Origin: Hominimerdicola alba
GTDB lineage: Bacteria > Bacillota > Clostridia > Oscillospirales > Ruminococcaceae
Direction: 5' to 3'
Length of the DNA: 47,674 nt
Assembly (NCBI RefSeq): GCF_900112155.1
Contig: NZ_FOKQ01000031.1
Span: forward strand, 1 to 47,674
In this document: positions 40,507 through 47,674 of the stretch, piece after piece
Layout of the letters: every line of letters begins with the position of its first letter
Position numbering within the stretch: position 1 is the stretch's first letter
The notes under the pieces: model-generated
What the model was told of the DNA's origin: nothing
The model's input: only the letters and a program-made list of their open reading frames with translations
Database searches by the model: none
Position numbers and translations under genes: made by a program

Positions 40507-41508
40507 TTAAGCAAACTCGTATTCAAGTCTGCTGCATAAACAAGCTATACTGCTGGCAGTATAATAATCGCCTGTTATTTTTTTATTTATAAGTTTACAT
40601 CTTGAGCTTGCACAGTAGTGATACATCTCACAGCCGGTGCAGCTTGATGTGTCTTTGTTATTTATCATCTGGAGTTCCTCTACCTTGGCTTTGTCAAGCC
40701 CTGTGCTCACATTGCCCAGATACCAGTCGCTGTCACCGACAGTAAGCGAACACGGATAGATGCTGCCGTCAGGCAGGAAGTGGAAACTTTCCACACCGCC
40801 CGTACATTTAGCCTTTCGGACAAATTCCGACTCGGTAACATACGAGATAACGGCATCTCCATACTCTTTTTCTTCTATATATTCTTTTATCTTACGGAAC
40901 TGCTCGAATATTATCGGCTCGTCCTCGTCTTTCCAGTGAGAGTCATACATATCCAGCACGGGTATTATCCGTCTGAAGCCCTCCTCCAGGAAATAGCAGA
41001 CCGTATCGCAAAGATCACCGATAGTATCTCTTGTAACAGTCATTCTCAGCCGGACATCTTTTTTATTGCTGATATCCTTTGCTGTTGCCATGACCTGCTC
41101 AAAGGAACCCTTGCCGTTTATGAACTTTCTGTTCAGGTCATGTATCTCCGCTTTGCCGTCAAGGCTCAGGGAAAGTTCGTTTATTTTATTGATTATCTTT
41201 TTTCTTCTTTCGTCATAGAGCGTACCGTTGGTAGTCATACCGTAGTACAGCTTTGATGCAGGCACCAGAGCTTCAAACCGCTCCATGATATACTCTATTA
41301 TATCGCAGTTCATCAGAGGTTCACCGCCGTGGAACTGTACTGCGATCTCATCGGCAGTTTCCCAGCAGTCCAGTTTTGTCAGCATATCTATCGCTGCATC
41401 TGCGACCTCTTTTGTCATATATTCTTTCTTTATATTATTGCCAATCCTGTTGTAGCAGTAGCTGCAGTTCAGGTTGCAGTCATTCGTAGTCCAAAATACA
41501 ACGTGCAT
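40507..41508 (-). CDS. Radical SAM/SPASM peptide maturase (second enzyme)
   Basis: 333 residues. The radical SAM cluster motif is at Cys11, Cys15, Cys18 (CNLNCSYC). GGEP (about residue 60) and SLSLDGKAEIHD follow. The SPASM-type C-terminus has KCTGGVESFHFLPDGSIYPC (C-x12-G-x4-C), then CTGCEMYHYCASSRC (C-x2-C-x5-C-x4-C) and late Cys residues, enough for two auxiliary iron-sulfur clusters. It lacks the N-terminal extension of its partner. Its ATG overlaps the partner's stop by one base (TGATG), so the two are coupled. Predicted to install crosslinks (thioether or carbon-carbon) in the precursor cores encoded immediately downstream. Confidence 0.92.
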   Translation of the reverse strand: MHVVFWTTNDCNLNCSYCYNRIGNNIKKEYMTKEVADAAIDMLTKLDCWETADEIAVQFHGGEPLMNCDIIEYIMERFEALVPASKLYYGMTTNGTLYDERRKKIINKINELSLSLDGKAEIHDLNRKFINGKGSFEQVMATAKDISNKKDVRLRMTVTRDTIGDLCDTVCYFLEEGFRRIIPVLDMYDSHWKDEDEPIIFEQFRKIKEYIEEKEYGDAVISYVTESEFVRKAKCTGGVESFHFLPDGSIYPCSLTVGDSDWYLGNVSTGLDKAKVEELQMINNKDTSSCTGCEMYHYCASSRCKLINKKITGDYYTASSIACLCSRLEYEFA

Positions 41509-42779
41509 CAGATCTCACCCCAAAGCGAAAAGCCGATCTCTTTTTTCCTGAGCTTGCAGTAGTTATCAAACGACTTCTCGTTTTTCAGCGACTGCTCGAA
41601 CAGGAAAGGACAGTGCCAGCAGAAGTACTTTACGCTGCACTCCTTGCATCTTTTAAAGTTTTCTGGCATTTTCTTCTCAAAGTTCAGATAGCTTTCTGTT
41701 TTTCTGAATTCCTCTTCGTAGAAATACTTTCTTATATCATCTACCTCAAGGATATTTCCGATTGGTTTCTCGGAACACTCATAAGGTGCACACAGGAACA
41801 TATTTCCCTTGGCATTTACTGTAAAGGAACCGTAGCGTCCGCCGCAGGCACCAAACTCGATGTATGGCTGGCTCTCTCTGGTCTTCTTGACAAACTCGGG
41901 ATCAACAGGATCGTTGTCCTCCACCGATTCGTCCTGAATGTACCAGTCCTTATGATCCTTGCCTCTTCCCACAGGAGAGAAGGTCCTGACCATGGGGCTG
42001 ACTTCCAGCTCCTTGCACAGCTTCAGGAAAGGCTTCTCATGCTCTCTGTTCTGTGCTGTAAGTACGAAGGAGAGAGATATATTCTTAACACCCGCTGCCT
42101 TCAGACATTTGATGGCATTCATAACCTTTCCGAAGACCCCGGCGCCTCTTATCTCGCTGCATGACTTTTCGTCCGAGCCGTCGACGCTTATGAACACTGC
42201 ATCATAAAGTTCCTTTATCTTTGCCGCATTCTCTTCGTTGATGTAAGTGCCGTTGGTCATCAGGTTCATCTCGCCGTCAGTATTCTTTTTCAGGTATTCA
42301 CTGAGTTCAAAGAAGAACGGCAGTACCATGGGCTCACCGCCCGTGACAGTTATCAGTTTTGGCTTAACACCGAGTATCTTATCGGCTATAGCGTAGATCT
42401 CATCTCTGTCAGCTATCAGAGTCTTGGTGGTAACCGCATCTGCTATGCAGTGCTTGCAGTGCAGATTGCACTGGTTCGTTACCTCCCACTGTATATCAAA
42501 ATCTGTAAGGAGTTCCTTGTCATTCTCATCAACAAGTATCTTTTTCTCCACCAGCTTGTCATGAAGCTCGCTGAAGTACTCCTTGTCATCTTTATCTTCA
42601 AAAATGTTTTCATACTCATGCTTTCCTATACCTTTGTTAACAAAGCCGTTGAGTATATCGTAGCACTCACTGCTCATTTTCAGGAAAGTACATTCGCATT
42701 TGTTACCGATTATTACCTGTTCCTTATTCTGCAGGAACAGCAGGTTCTTAGTAAATTTCCTCATATTTAAAAGCTCCAT
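41508..42779 (-). CDS. Radical SAM/SPASM peptide maturase with N-terminal RRE-like region (first enzyme)
   Basis: 423 residues. A second in-frame ATG at 42764 has GGAG 9 nt upstream, while the ATG at 42779 has only a weak site, so the product may be 418 residues. Residues 1-95 (NLLFLQNKEQVIIGNKCECT, YDILNGFVN, ELHDKLVEKKIL) look like the PqqD/RRE-type leader-binding region of peptide maturases. The radical SAM motif CNLHCKHC uses Cys104, Cys108, Cys111. GGEP and ISVDGSDEKS follow. The SPASM part has CGGRYGSFTVNAKGNMFLC and CKECSVKYFCWHC. Two different radical SAM enzymes in one operon recall the thuricin CD layout. Substrate assignment is by position. Confidence 0.92.
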   Translation of the reverse strand: MELLNMRKFTKNLLFLQNKEQVIIGNKCECTFLKMSSECYDILNGFVNKGIGKHEYENIFEDKDDKEYFSELHDKLVEKKILVDENDKELLTDFDIQWEVTNQCNLHCKHCIADAVTTKTLIADRDEIYAIADKILGVKPKLITVTGGEPMVLPFFFELSEYLKKNTDGEMNLMTNGTYINEENAAKIKELYDAVFISVDGSDEKSCSEIRGAGVFGKVMNAIKCLKAAGVKNISLSFVLTAQNREHEKPFLKLCKELEVSPMVRTFSPVGRGKDHKDWYIQDESVEDNDPVDPEFVKKTRESQPYIEFGACGGRYGSFTVNAKGNMFLCAPYECSEKPIGNILEVDDIRKYFYEEEFRKTESYLNFEKKMPENFKRCKECSVKYFCWHCPFLFEQSLKNEKSFDNYCKLRKKEIGFSLWGEI

Positions 42780-42817
42780 TAATTATTATTTTCCGTAATG
42801 ATCATCATTTTTTGTTA

Positions 42818-42853
42818 TCAGAACCACCAAGGCCAACCCTTCTCATCTTTCAT
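42818..42853 (-). CDS. 11-residue Trp-rich micropeptide MKDEKGWPWWF
   Basis: The ATG at 42853 follows AGGGAGGTG at ideal spacing (7 nt) and lies about 30 nt downstream of the promoter at 42887-42915. The product has three Trp in five residues, a basic and acidic N-terminus and no signal peptide. The stop TGA is 38 nt before the first radical SAM gene. Three readings are possible: a leaderless pheromone for the GHKL kinase next door, a tiny substrate of the radical SAM enzymes (KGW resembles the crosslinked KGDGW of streptide), or a Trp-codon leader controlling the operon. The strong ribosome-binding site argues that it is translated. Confidence 0.65.
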   Translation of the reverse strand: MKDEKGWPWWF

Positions 42854-42886
42854 TCTGTTCACCTCCCTTCGTCTTGGTACAGTCAT

Positions 42887-42955
42887 AGTATAGCGTATAA
42901 GTCACGTTAAAACAACAATTCTCTTGTAAAGCCCCCATTTTTTTTTGTGAATGGT
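42887..42955 (-). promoter_or_regulatory. Promoter of the peptide operon with possible LytTR repeats
   Basis: TTGTTT (42915-42910), 17 nt, TATACT (42892-42887) on the minus strand. Upstream, ACCATTCAC (42955-42947) and, 21 nt on, GGGCTTTAC (42934-42926) resemble a weak pair of LytTR direct repeats. This second part is tentative. Confidence 0.6.
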
Positions 42956-42978
42956 AATTTGGGTCAAAAAACAAAAAA

Positions 42979-43004
42979 ACAGCAGTACTTTTACATACTG
43001 CTGT
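42979..43004 (-). terminator. Terminator of the kinase gene
   Basis: 9-bp stem ACAGCAGTA / TACTGCTGT, followed on the minus strand by TTTTTTTG. It separates the regulators from the peptide operon. Confidence 0.85.
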
Positions 43005-43025
43005 TTGCTGTAAAATATATTGATT

Positions 43026-44351
43026 TTACGCCGTTTCAGACATTTTTATCCTGAACATTACATCAAGAACGAATACAGGAGAGGTCTGCGAGATATTTAC
43101 AGTTCCGCCCAGTGCATCAACGGTCTTTCTTATATTATAAAGACCGAATCCATGCTCATTCTTGTTTTCCTTTGAAGTTTTCAGATCCGGGTCATCGGTA
43201 TCTGAAGGATTTGATATACATATCATCTGCATATCATTTTTAAGCACACAGTTTACATCTATATACCTTTCCTCGCCCGCCTTTAGTCTGCGGCAGGCTT
43301 CCAGGGAATTATCCAGTGCATTGGAAAGGATGGTGCATATATCGAATGCCGATACATTTTCCGAGATCACTCCCGAAAAATTCAGCCTGAAATTCTCCTG
43401 TGCTGCTATAGCCGCCTTATCATTGAGTATCGCATCAGCGATAGTATTTCCGCTTTTGAAAGATATTTTATTCATAGTCGGATTGCTGGATATGGAATCC
43501 AGATATTTCAATGCATCCTCTACTTTCTGACTTCCCAACAATGATTTCAGACAATGCATATGATTTTTGTAATCGTGTCTGAACTTCCTGATATCCGTGG
43601 TCATCTCATCGATCTTTTCATAATACCTTGCTTGCATATCCAGCTGTTTATCCAGAAGTTCAGCTGAACGTTTATAGTAAAATTTAGACATACTGTTCAT
43701 TATAAGCATTGTTATTATAAAGAATGATAGGATACATATCGGAATAACAAATATCCTTAGGTAAAGGAAAACCATATCCATATCTACACGTTTGCGTGAA
43801 GCGACACTTATGAACGATATCATCTTTGAAAAAAATACCGCATACGCAAGAATAAAGAGGTATATCTTTCTGTTTATAAACTCCAGACTAAGTTTAAGAT
43901 CATCTATCCTTGGTAAAACAAATTTTGTAAATACAAGACAATACGTAAGATTATATATAAAGTATACCAAATTAGCACTTAATTCCCGATAGCCAGCAGG
44001 AACAACAAGATTCGTTAAAAGATTTATAGTTCCACCCGAACAACTTTCAACCGCAAAATACAGAAATGTTACATACGTTGTTTTCAAAAACTGAGTTCTA
44101 TGCGATAAAAATACCGATAGAATAATAAGAACAGTATTCATCATCGATATTATCCTTCCAAGTTCTTTCGGGACAGAAGTAATATCTATAAAGGTCTGCA
44201 TAGCAATATTTGTCGTTGCCAAAACATAGCTTATCTTCTTAAACTTATTATTGTCCGAAAGCAGTTTGACTGTGTTATGTATATTCACATAATACAATAT
44301 ATACACAGCTATAAAAAAAACTATATATAAACTTCTCAATACGATTTCCAT
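43026..44351 (-). CDS. GHKL sensor histidine kinase, AgrC-like
   Basis: 441 residues from the ATG at 44351 (AAGGAG 7 nt upstream; the in-frame TTG at 44372 has no site). The N-terminal half is a multi-span membrane domain of five to six or more helices, as in peptide-sensing kinases. The cytoplasmic part has the phosphoacceptor His in KFRHDYKNHMHCL, the N box in LSNALDNSLEACRRL and the G box in NEHGFGLYNIRKTV. This is the AgrC/HPK10 type, which usually senses a secreted peptide. It follows the regulator gene by 50 nt and probably forms a pair with it. Confidence 0.92.
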   Translation of the reverse strand: MEIVLRSLYIVFFIAVYILYYVNIHNTVKLLSDNNKFKKISYVLATTNIAMQTFIDITSVPKELGRIISMMNTVLIILSVFLSHRTQFLKTTYVTFLYFAVESCSGGTINLLTNLVVPAGYRELSANLVYFIYNLTYCLVFTKFVLPRIDDLKLSLEFINRKIYLFILAYAVFFSKMISFISVASRKRVDMDMVFLYLRIFVIPICILSFFIITMLIMNSMSKFYYKRSAELLDKQLDMQARYYEKIDEMTTDIRKFRHDYKNHMHCLKSLLGSQKVEDALKYLDSISSNPTMNKISFKSGNTIADAILNDKAAIAAQENFRLNFSGVISENVSAFDICTILSNALDNSLEACRRLKAGEERYIDVNCVLKNDMQMICISNPSDTDDPDLKTSKENKNEHGFGLYNIRKTVDALGGTVNISQTSPVFVLDVMFRIKMSETA

Positions 44352-44401
44352 TTTCATACTCCTTACTTTCAATAAAATATTATCAACTATAGATCACACC
44401 A

Positions 44402-45112
44402 TTATCTCGATGTGGATCTCTTTAAATAGTTCAGATAACAATTATTGAAATCTTTGTATTTTCCTCTTGATATCACCGCCTTATGTCCGTTTGATAAGAT
44501 TATGCCTGTCTTGTCGTATGAATTTATGTGTTCTAGATTTACTATATATGATCTGTTTGTTCTGAAAAATCCGCCCGAATCCAGCTCTTCTTCAAGAGCC
44601 GAAAGATTATACGGATATCTGTATGAGCCTTTTTCAGTTATTATATAGGTATAAACATTGTCCGCCTGCGCATATATAACGTCCTTTTCGTAGACCACTA
44701 TGCTCTCGTTATACATCTCGTCCTTGACTATCAGCTTGCGCTCGCTGTTGCTTATCTCTAGCGCAGAATCCATAGCCTCATAAAGAGTCTCCTTGCTCAC
44801 AGGCTTTACTATGAACCTGAAGGCATTGTACTTCATGCTGTCAAAAACAATCTCCGAATAACTGCTTACAAATACTACTTTTGTTTCTATATTTTTTTGT
44901 CGGATACTTTTTATAGTATCCAGTCCGTTCAGATCATTCATCTGATGATCAAGAAAGATCATATCAAAAACCGTCTTTGAAGCAACAAGCTTTCCGCCGT
45001 CGTCAAATTCGGTTATATCCAGAATAATATTATTCTCTGCTGAATATTTATTAAGCAGCTCTATAATATCATTACGAAACACTTTTTCGTCATCACAAAC
45101 TGCGATTTTCAT
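44402..45112 (-). CDS. LytTR-family response regulator (AgrA-like)
   Basis: 236 residues from the ATG at 45112 (AGGGGTG upstream; the in-frame TTG at 45133 is unlikely). The receiver domain (1-120) has the acidic pair AVCDDEKVF, the phosphorylated Asp in MIFLDHQMND, and the Lys in IVKPVS. The C-terminal LytTR DNA-binding domain shows YNLSALEEELDSGGFFRTNR and SYIVNLEHINSYDKTGIILS. It is the AgrA/ComE class. Its likely target is the promoter at 42887. Gene order regulator-kinase-promoter-peptide operon, all on one strand. Confidence 0.93.
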   Translation of the reverse strand: MKIAVCDDEKVFRNDIIELLNKYSAENNIILDITEFDDGGKLVASKTVFDMIFLDHQMNDLNGLDTIKSIRQKNIETKVVFVSSYSEIVFDSMKYNAFRFIVKPVSKETLYEAMDSALEISNSERKLIVKDEMYNESIVVYEKDVIYAQADNVYTYIITEKGSYRYPYNLSALEEELDSGGFFRTNRSYIVNLEHINSYDKTGIILSNGHKAVISRGKYKDFNNCYLNYLKRSTSR

Positions 45113-45396
45113 TGTAACACCCCTCTGAATCAATCAATAAACTATACATAATATCTTAAATATTACATATGTCAGATTGATATATTATATATTATATATC
45201 ATATTGCCAGAAAAATCAATAGTTTTTTCACTTTTGCTAAAATATGATTCATGAATTGTAAACCTGTCGCTTAAATTCAAACAAGTTGCATATTATATAT
45301 TTATTAATCTATACATAACAGCCAAAAATTTAACCATTCGTGAACCAAGCTGATGTTTATTAACCTGATAATAAATTATATAAATTTAACACTAAT
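45113..45396. other. AT-rich intergenic stretch, possible small RNA
   Basis: No open frame of note. It holds the promoter of the regulator gene (CTGACA, 16 nt, TATTAT on the minus strand is one candidate). On the plus strand it ends in a terminator (45397) that belongs to no visible gene. Confidence 0.4.
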
Positions 45397-45422
45397 CCGC
45401 CAAAATGGCGGCTCTCTTTTTT
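45397..45422 (+). terminator. Orphan plus-strand terminator
   Basis: CCGCC AAAAT GGCGG, then CTCTCTTTTTTC. It could end a small RNA transcribed from about 45.2 kb. Confidence 0.6.
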
Positions 45423-45597
45423 CATAAATCCAGAAAGCTGTGAGTCATTCGTTTTTTTACTATTGAAGATCAAACAAAAGCGCGTTATGATAGTATGAAG
45501 AGCTAGTAACCAAAACTTTCCAATTTTGAGAAATCATAAAATTTGACGAAAAACAAGAAAAAGTTTAAAAAATAAAATATTATAGTGCTTATAAAAG

Positions 45598-45606
45598 TGC
45601 TATAAT
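45598..45606 (+). promoter_or_regulatory. Extended -10 promoter of the NhaC-type gene
   Basis: TGC-TATAAT with a poor -35. A short hairpin, GGCAGAT-ACC-ATCTGCC (45624-45640), lies in the leader before the AAGGAAGGA ribosome-binding site. Confidence 0.6.
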
Positions 45607-45669
45607 TGAAAAGTATAACAAGCGGCAGATACCATCTGCCCGAAAAATCAAAGGAAGGATAAATTTCAT

Positions 45670-47307
45670 ATGAAAAACAAATACGTCAGTAAGATCGGTT
45701 TTTCGCTGATCGTTGTGGTGTTTGTCATATTATGTATGGTACAAGCACCCATCAGTGATGCGGTGGGCTCGCTGTGGTCACTGCTACCGCCCATAGTAGC
45801 CATCGGGCTTGCACTGATGACCAAAGAGGTCTATTCATCGCTTTTTGTCGGCATACTGACAGGCGGTACCCTGTATGCCATAACCGAACACAGCGGATTT
45901 TCGGGAATGTTCAATGCAGTGGTGAAAGACGGCATCATAGCCAACCTTGCAGACGGCTACAACGTTGGCATACTGCTGTTCCTGGTGGTGCTTGGCACTA
46001 TTGTGGTGCTGATGAACAAGGCAGGAGGAAGCCGCGCTTACGGTGAATGGGCATCAAAGCACATCAAGACCCGCTCGGGTGCCTGTCTTTCCACCTTCCT
46101 GCTGGGGGTTATGATATTTGTTGATGATTATTTCAACTGCCTGACAGTAGGTTCGGTCATGCGCCCTATCACGGATAAGCACAAGGTGTCACGTGCAAAG
46201 CTTGCATATCTTATAGATGCCACTGCCGCACCTGTATGCATAATCGCACCTATATCCTCATGGGCGGCGGCTGTTGCGGGCACGGTTGACGGTGTCAACG
46301 GCATATCCCTGTTCATACGTACTATACCTTATAATCTGTACGCCCTGCTTACACTGATAATGGTCATTTTCATGGCTTTGTCAGATGTTGATTACGGCCC
46401 CATGAAACGCCATGAGGCAAACGCCGCTAAAGGCGACCTCTTCACCACCCGTAACAAGGTCTACCCCGAGGACGCAAAGCCCGAACACAGCCGCGGAAAG
46501 GTCATCGACCTGATACTCCCTGTGGTGATACTCATAACCCTCTGCGTGCTTGGCATGGTGTACACAGGCGGACTGTTCAGCGGCGAATCGTTTCTCAATG
46601 CCTTTGCAAACTGCGATGCTTCATTCGGGCTTGCAGTGGGTTCTCTCGGTGCGCTTATCGTGATAATACTGTATTTCCTTGCACGCCGCGTGCTTACTTT
46701 CACCGACTGCATGGATTCTATCACTGACGGTTTCAGGCAGATGGTACCTGCCATACTGATACTCACCTTTGCATGGACGCTGAAGACCATGACCAATCTT
46801 CTTCAGGCAAGCAAGTACGTTTCCGAACTGGTTGAAAACGCCCACACCATGCAGATACTCCTGCCCATGATACTCTTTGTTGTAGCAGTTGGACTTGCCT
46901 TTGCAACAGGTACTTCATGGGGAACTTTCGGTATCCTCATACCCATCGTGACCGGAGTATTTTCCTCACAGCTGGTACAGAACGGCGAAAGCGTGACTAT
47001 CCCGCCCATCGTTATCATATGCATATCTGCTTGTCTTTCGGGCGCAGTTTGCGGCGATCATTGTTCGCCCATATCCGATACAACGATAATGGCTTCAACA
47101 GGCGCACAGTGCGACCACGTTAACCATGTATCAACTCAGCTGCCCTATGCTTTTACAGTTGCGGTTGTATGTGCAGTGGGATATCTGCTGGCAGGCTTTG
47201 TACAGAACGTGTTTGTTGTTCTGGGCAGCAGTATACTGATGATGCTCGGCACATTGTTCATCATACGAAATCTTTCCAAAAGCAAAAAAGAAACTAAAGC
47301 GGAATGA
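45670..47307 (+). CDS. NhaC-family Na+/H+ antiporter
   Basis: 545 residues; AAGGAAGGA upstream. Hydrophobic, about 11-13 membrane helices. The FVDDYFNCLTVGSVMRPITD motif, the SSWAAAVAGT segment and the repeat AFATGTSWGTFGILIP and AVCGDHCSPISDTTIMASTG are typical of the NhaC family, which exchanges cytoplasmic Na+ (or with organic acids such as malate/lactate) for protons. The specific substrate cannot be told from sequence. It is transcribed alone and divergently from the two-component system. Confidence 0.92.
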   Translation: MKNKYVSKIGFSLIVVVFVILCMVQAPISDAVGSLWSLLPPIVAIGLALMTKEVYSSLFVGILTGGTLYAITEHSGFSGMFNAVVKDGIIANLADGYNVGILLFLVVLGTIVVLMNKAGGSRAYGEWASKHIKTRSGACLSTFLLGVMIFVDDYFNCLTVGSVMRPITDKHKVSRAKLAYLIDATAAPVCIIAPISSWAAAVAGTVDGVNGISLFIRTIPYNLYALLTLIMVIFMALSDVDYGPMKRHEANAAKGDLFTTRNKVYPEDAKPEHSRGKVIDLILPVVILITLCVLGMVYTGGLFSGESFLNAFANCDASFGLAVGSLGALIVIILYFLARRVLTFTDCMDSITDGFRQMVPAILILTFAWTLKTMTNLLQASKYVSELVENAHTMQILLPMILFVVAVGLAFATGTSWGTFGILIPIVTGVFSSQLVQNGESVTIPPIVIICISACLSGAVCGDHCSPISDTTIMASTGAQCDHVNHVSTQLPYAFTVAVVCAVGYLLAGFVQNVFVVLGSSILMMLGTLFIIRNLSKSKKETKAE

Positions 47308-47320
47308 CCGCATATAACCA

Positions 47321-47353
47321 AAAGCAGTCTGTGCAATTTGTGCAGGCTGCTTT
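47321..47353 (+). terminator. Terminator of the NhaC-type gene
   Basis: Stem AAAGCAG-CTG-GCA / TGC-CAG-CTGCTTT with mismatches; the right arm ends TTT. Confidence 0.7.
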
Positions 47354-47389
47354 GTCGTTGGCAGCAATTGGCAAGCACCCGCCGATCGG

Positions 47390-47674
47390 TCACGCAGCAT
47401 ACGCTTCATGGTATTCCATAGGTGTCATGCTGCTCAATTTAATCTGGTACCGACCAGTATTGTAGTATCTGATGTATTCTTCAATCGCTGCGACCAGACA
47501 AGCTTTATCCGAAAACTTGCGAAGATAATACATCTCGGACTTCAGGATACCCCACCAGCCTTCCATTGGGCCGTTGTCAATGCATCTCCCGACACGGGAC
47601 ATACTCTGTATCATTCCGGCATCGACAAGCTTCTGATGAAACACCTTGTTGGTATACTGAAATCCTCGGTCACT
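47390..47674 (-). CDS. IS3-type transposase, C-terminal part of the integrase core (truncated by window)
   Basis: The frame is open from the right edge to the stop at 47390. It reads SDRGFQYTNKVFHQ, then IQSMSRVGRCIDNGPMEGWW and AIEEYIRYYNTGRYQIKL, ending MTPMEYHEA. This is the rve domain of IS3-family OrfB (DDE enzyme), including the HSDRG-like Asp motif and the Glu-containing NGPMEGWWG stretch. The 5' part and the IS ends lie outside or could not be defined; the other terminus is probably near 47360-47390. Confidence 0.88.
   Translation of the reverse strand, partial: SDRGFQYTNKVFHQKLVDAGMIQSMSRVGRCIDNGPMEGWWGILKSEMYYLRKFSDKACLVAAIEEYIRYYNTGRYQIKLSSMTPMEYHEAYAA

Noticed and set aside
1-47674. 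tRNA, rRNA or replication origin
   Set aside because: No cloverleaf-like or rRNA sequence and no DnaA-box cluster was seen.

Overview
The window looks like a chromosome segment of a rumen or gut Ruminococcus, most likely close to Ruminococcus albus. The reasons are a GH9 cellulase and several surface proteins that share a C-terminal module resembling CBM37 (a family described as characteristic of R. albus), a dockerin-type calcium-binding module, many BspA-like leucine-rich repeat proteins, and moderate GC with strong AGGAGG ribosome-binding sites. These assignments come from reading motifs; no database search was run.

Layout. 1-0.31 kb: end of an IS66-type element. 0.3-3.2 kb: secreted BspA-like protein of 26-residue repeats (DUF285 type) with a CBM37-like tail. 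3.4-7.1 kb: five-gene minus-strand operon (AAA ATPase, unknown protein, R2K-type ATP-grasp, a frameshifted DUF1835/DUF3658 gene and its intact paralogue). 7.3-14.4 kb: peptidoglycan-hydrolase region (M23, SleB-like and M15 enzymes, each with a peptidoglycan-binding domain), mixed with gene relics, a dead serine recombinase and a second DUF285 protein. 14.9-24.2 kb: dockerin-metalloprotease, two large LRR_5 proteins with CBM37-like tails, and a membrane-anchored LRR protein. 24.3-27.1 kb: ECF sigma factor and a membrane partner carrying a catalytically dead sortase-B domain plus PASTA. 27.4-32.7 kb: a deletion relic of a BspA gene, a lipoprotein, the GH9-CBM37 cellulase and a flavodoxin-like protein. 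32.8-36.0 kb: MacB-like ABC pair. 36.1-45.1 kb: a peptide-modification locus. 45.7-47.3 kb: NhaC-type antiporter. 47.4 kb to the end: IS3-type transposase fragment.

The most interesting part is 36.1-45.1 kb, read on the minus strand. A LytTR response regulator and GHKL (AgrC-like) histidine kinase precede a strong promoter. That promoter drives an 11-residue Trp-rich open frame (ending WPWWF), two radical SAM/SPASM enzymes, seven tandem 55-59-residue precursor peptides with a conserved leader (ending near ENVKAE) and mostly a C-x3-C-x13-C core, a leaderless subtilase and an ABC exporter. I read it as a multi-precursor, two-radical-SAM RiPP system controlled by peptide quorum sensing. The core sequence does not match any RiPP class I can name. 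The first three precursors are nearly identical and are bracketed by a 22-bp inverted repeat.

A second theme is repeat-driven birth and decay of surface genes. BspA-type genes share promoters, signal peptides, terminators and CBM37-like tails, and at least three relics are present, one of them an internally deleted gene that keeps its promoter, ribosome-binding site, signal peptide and stop.
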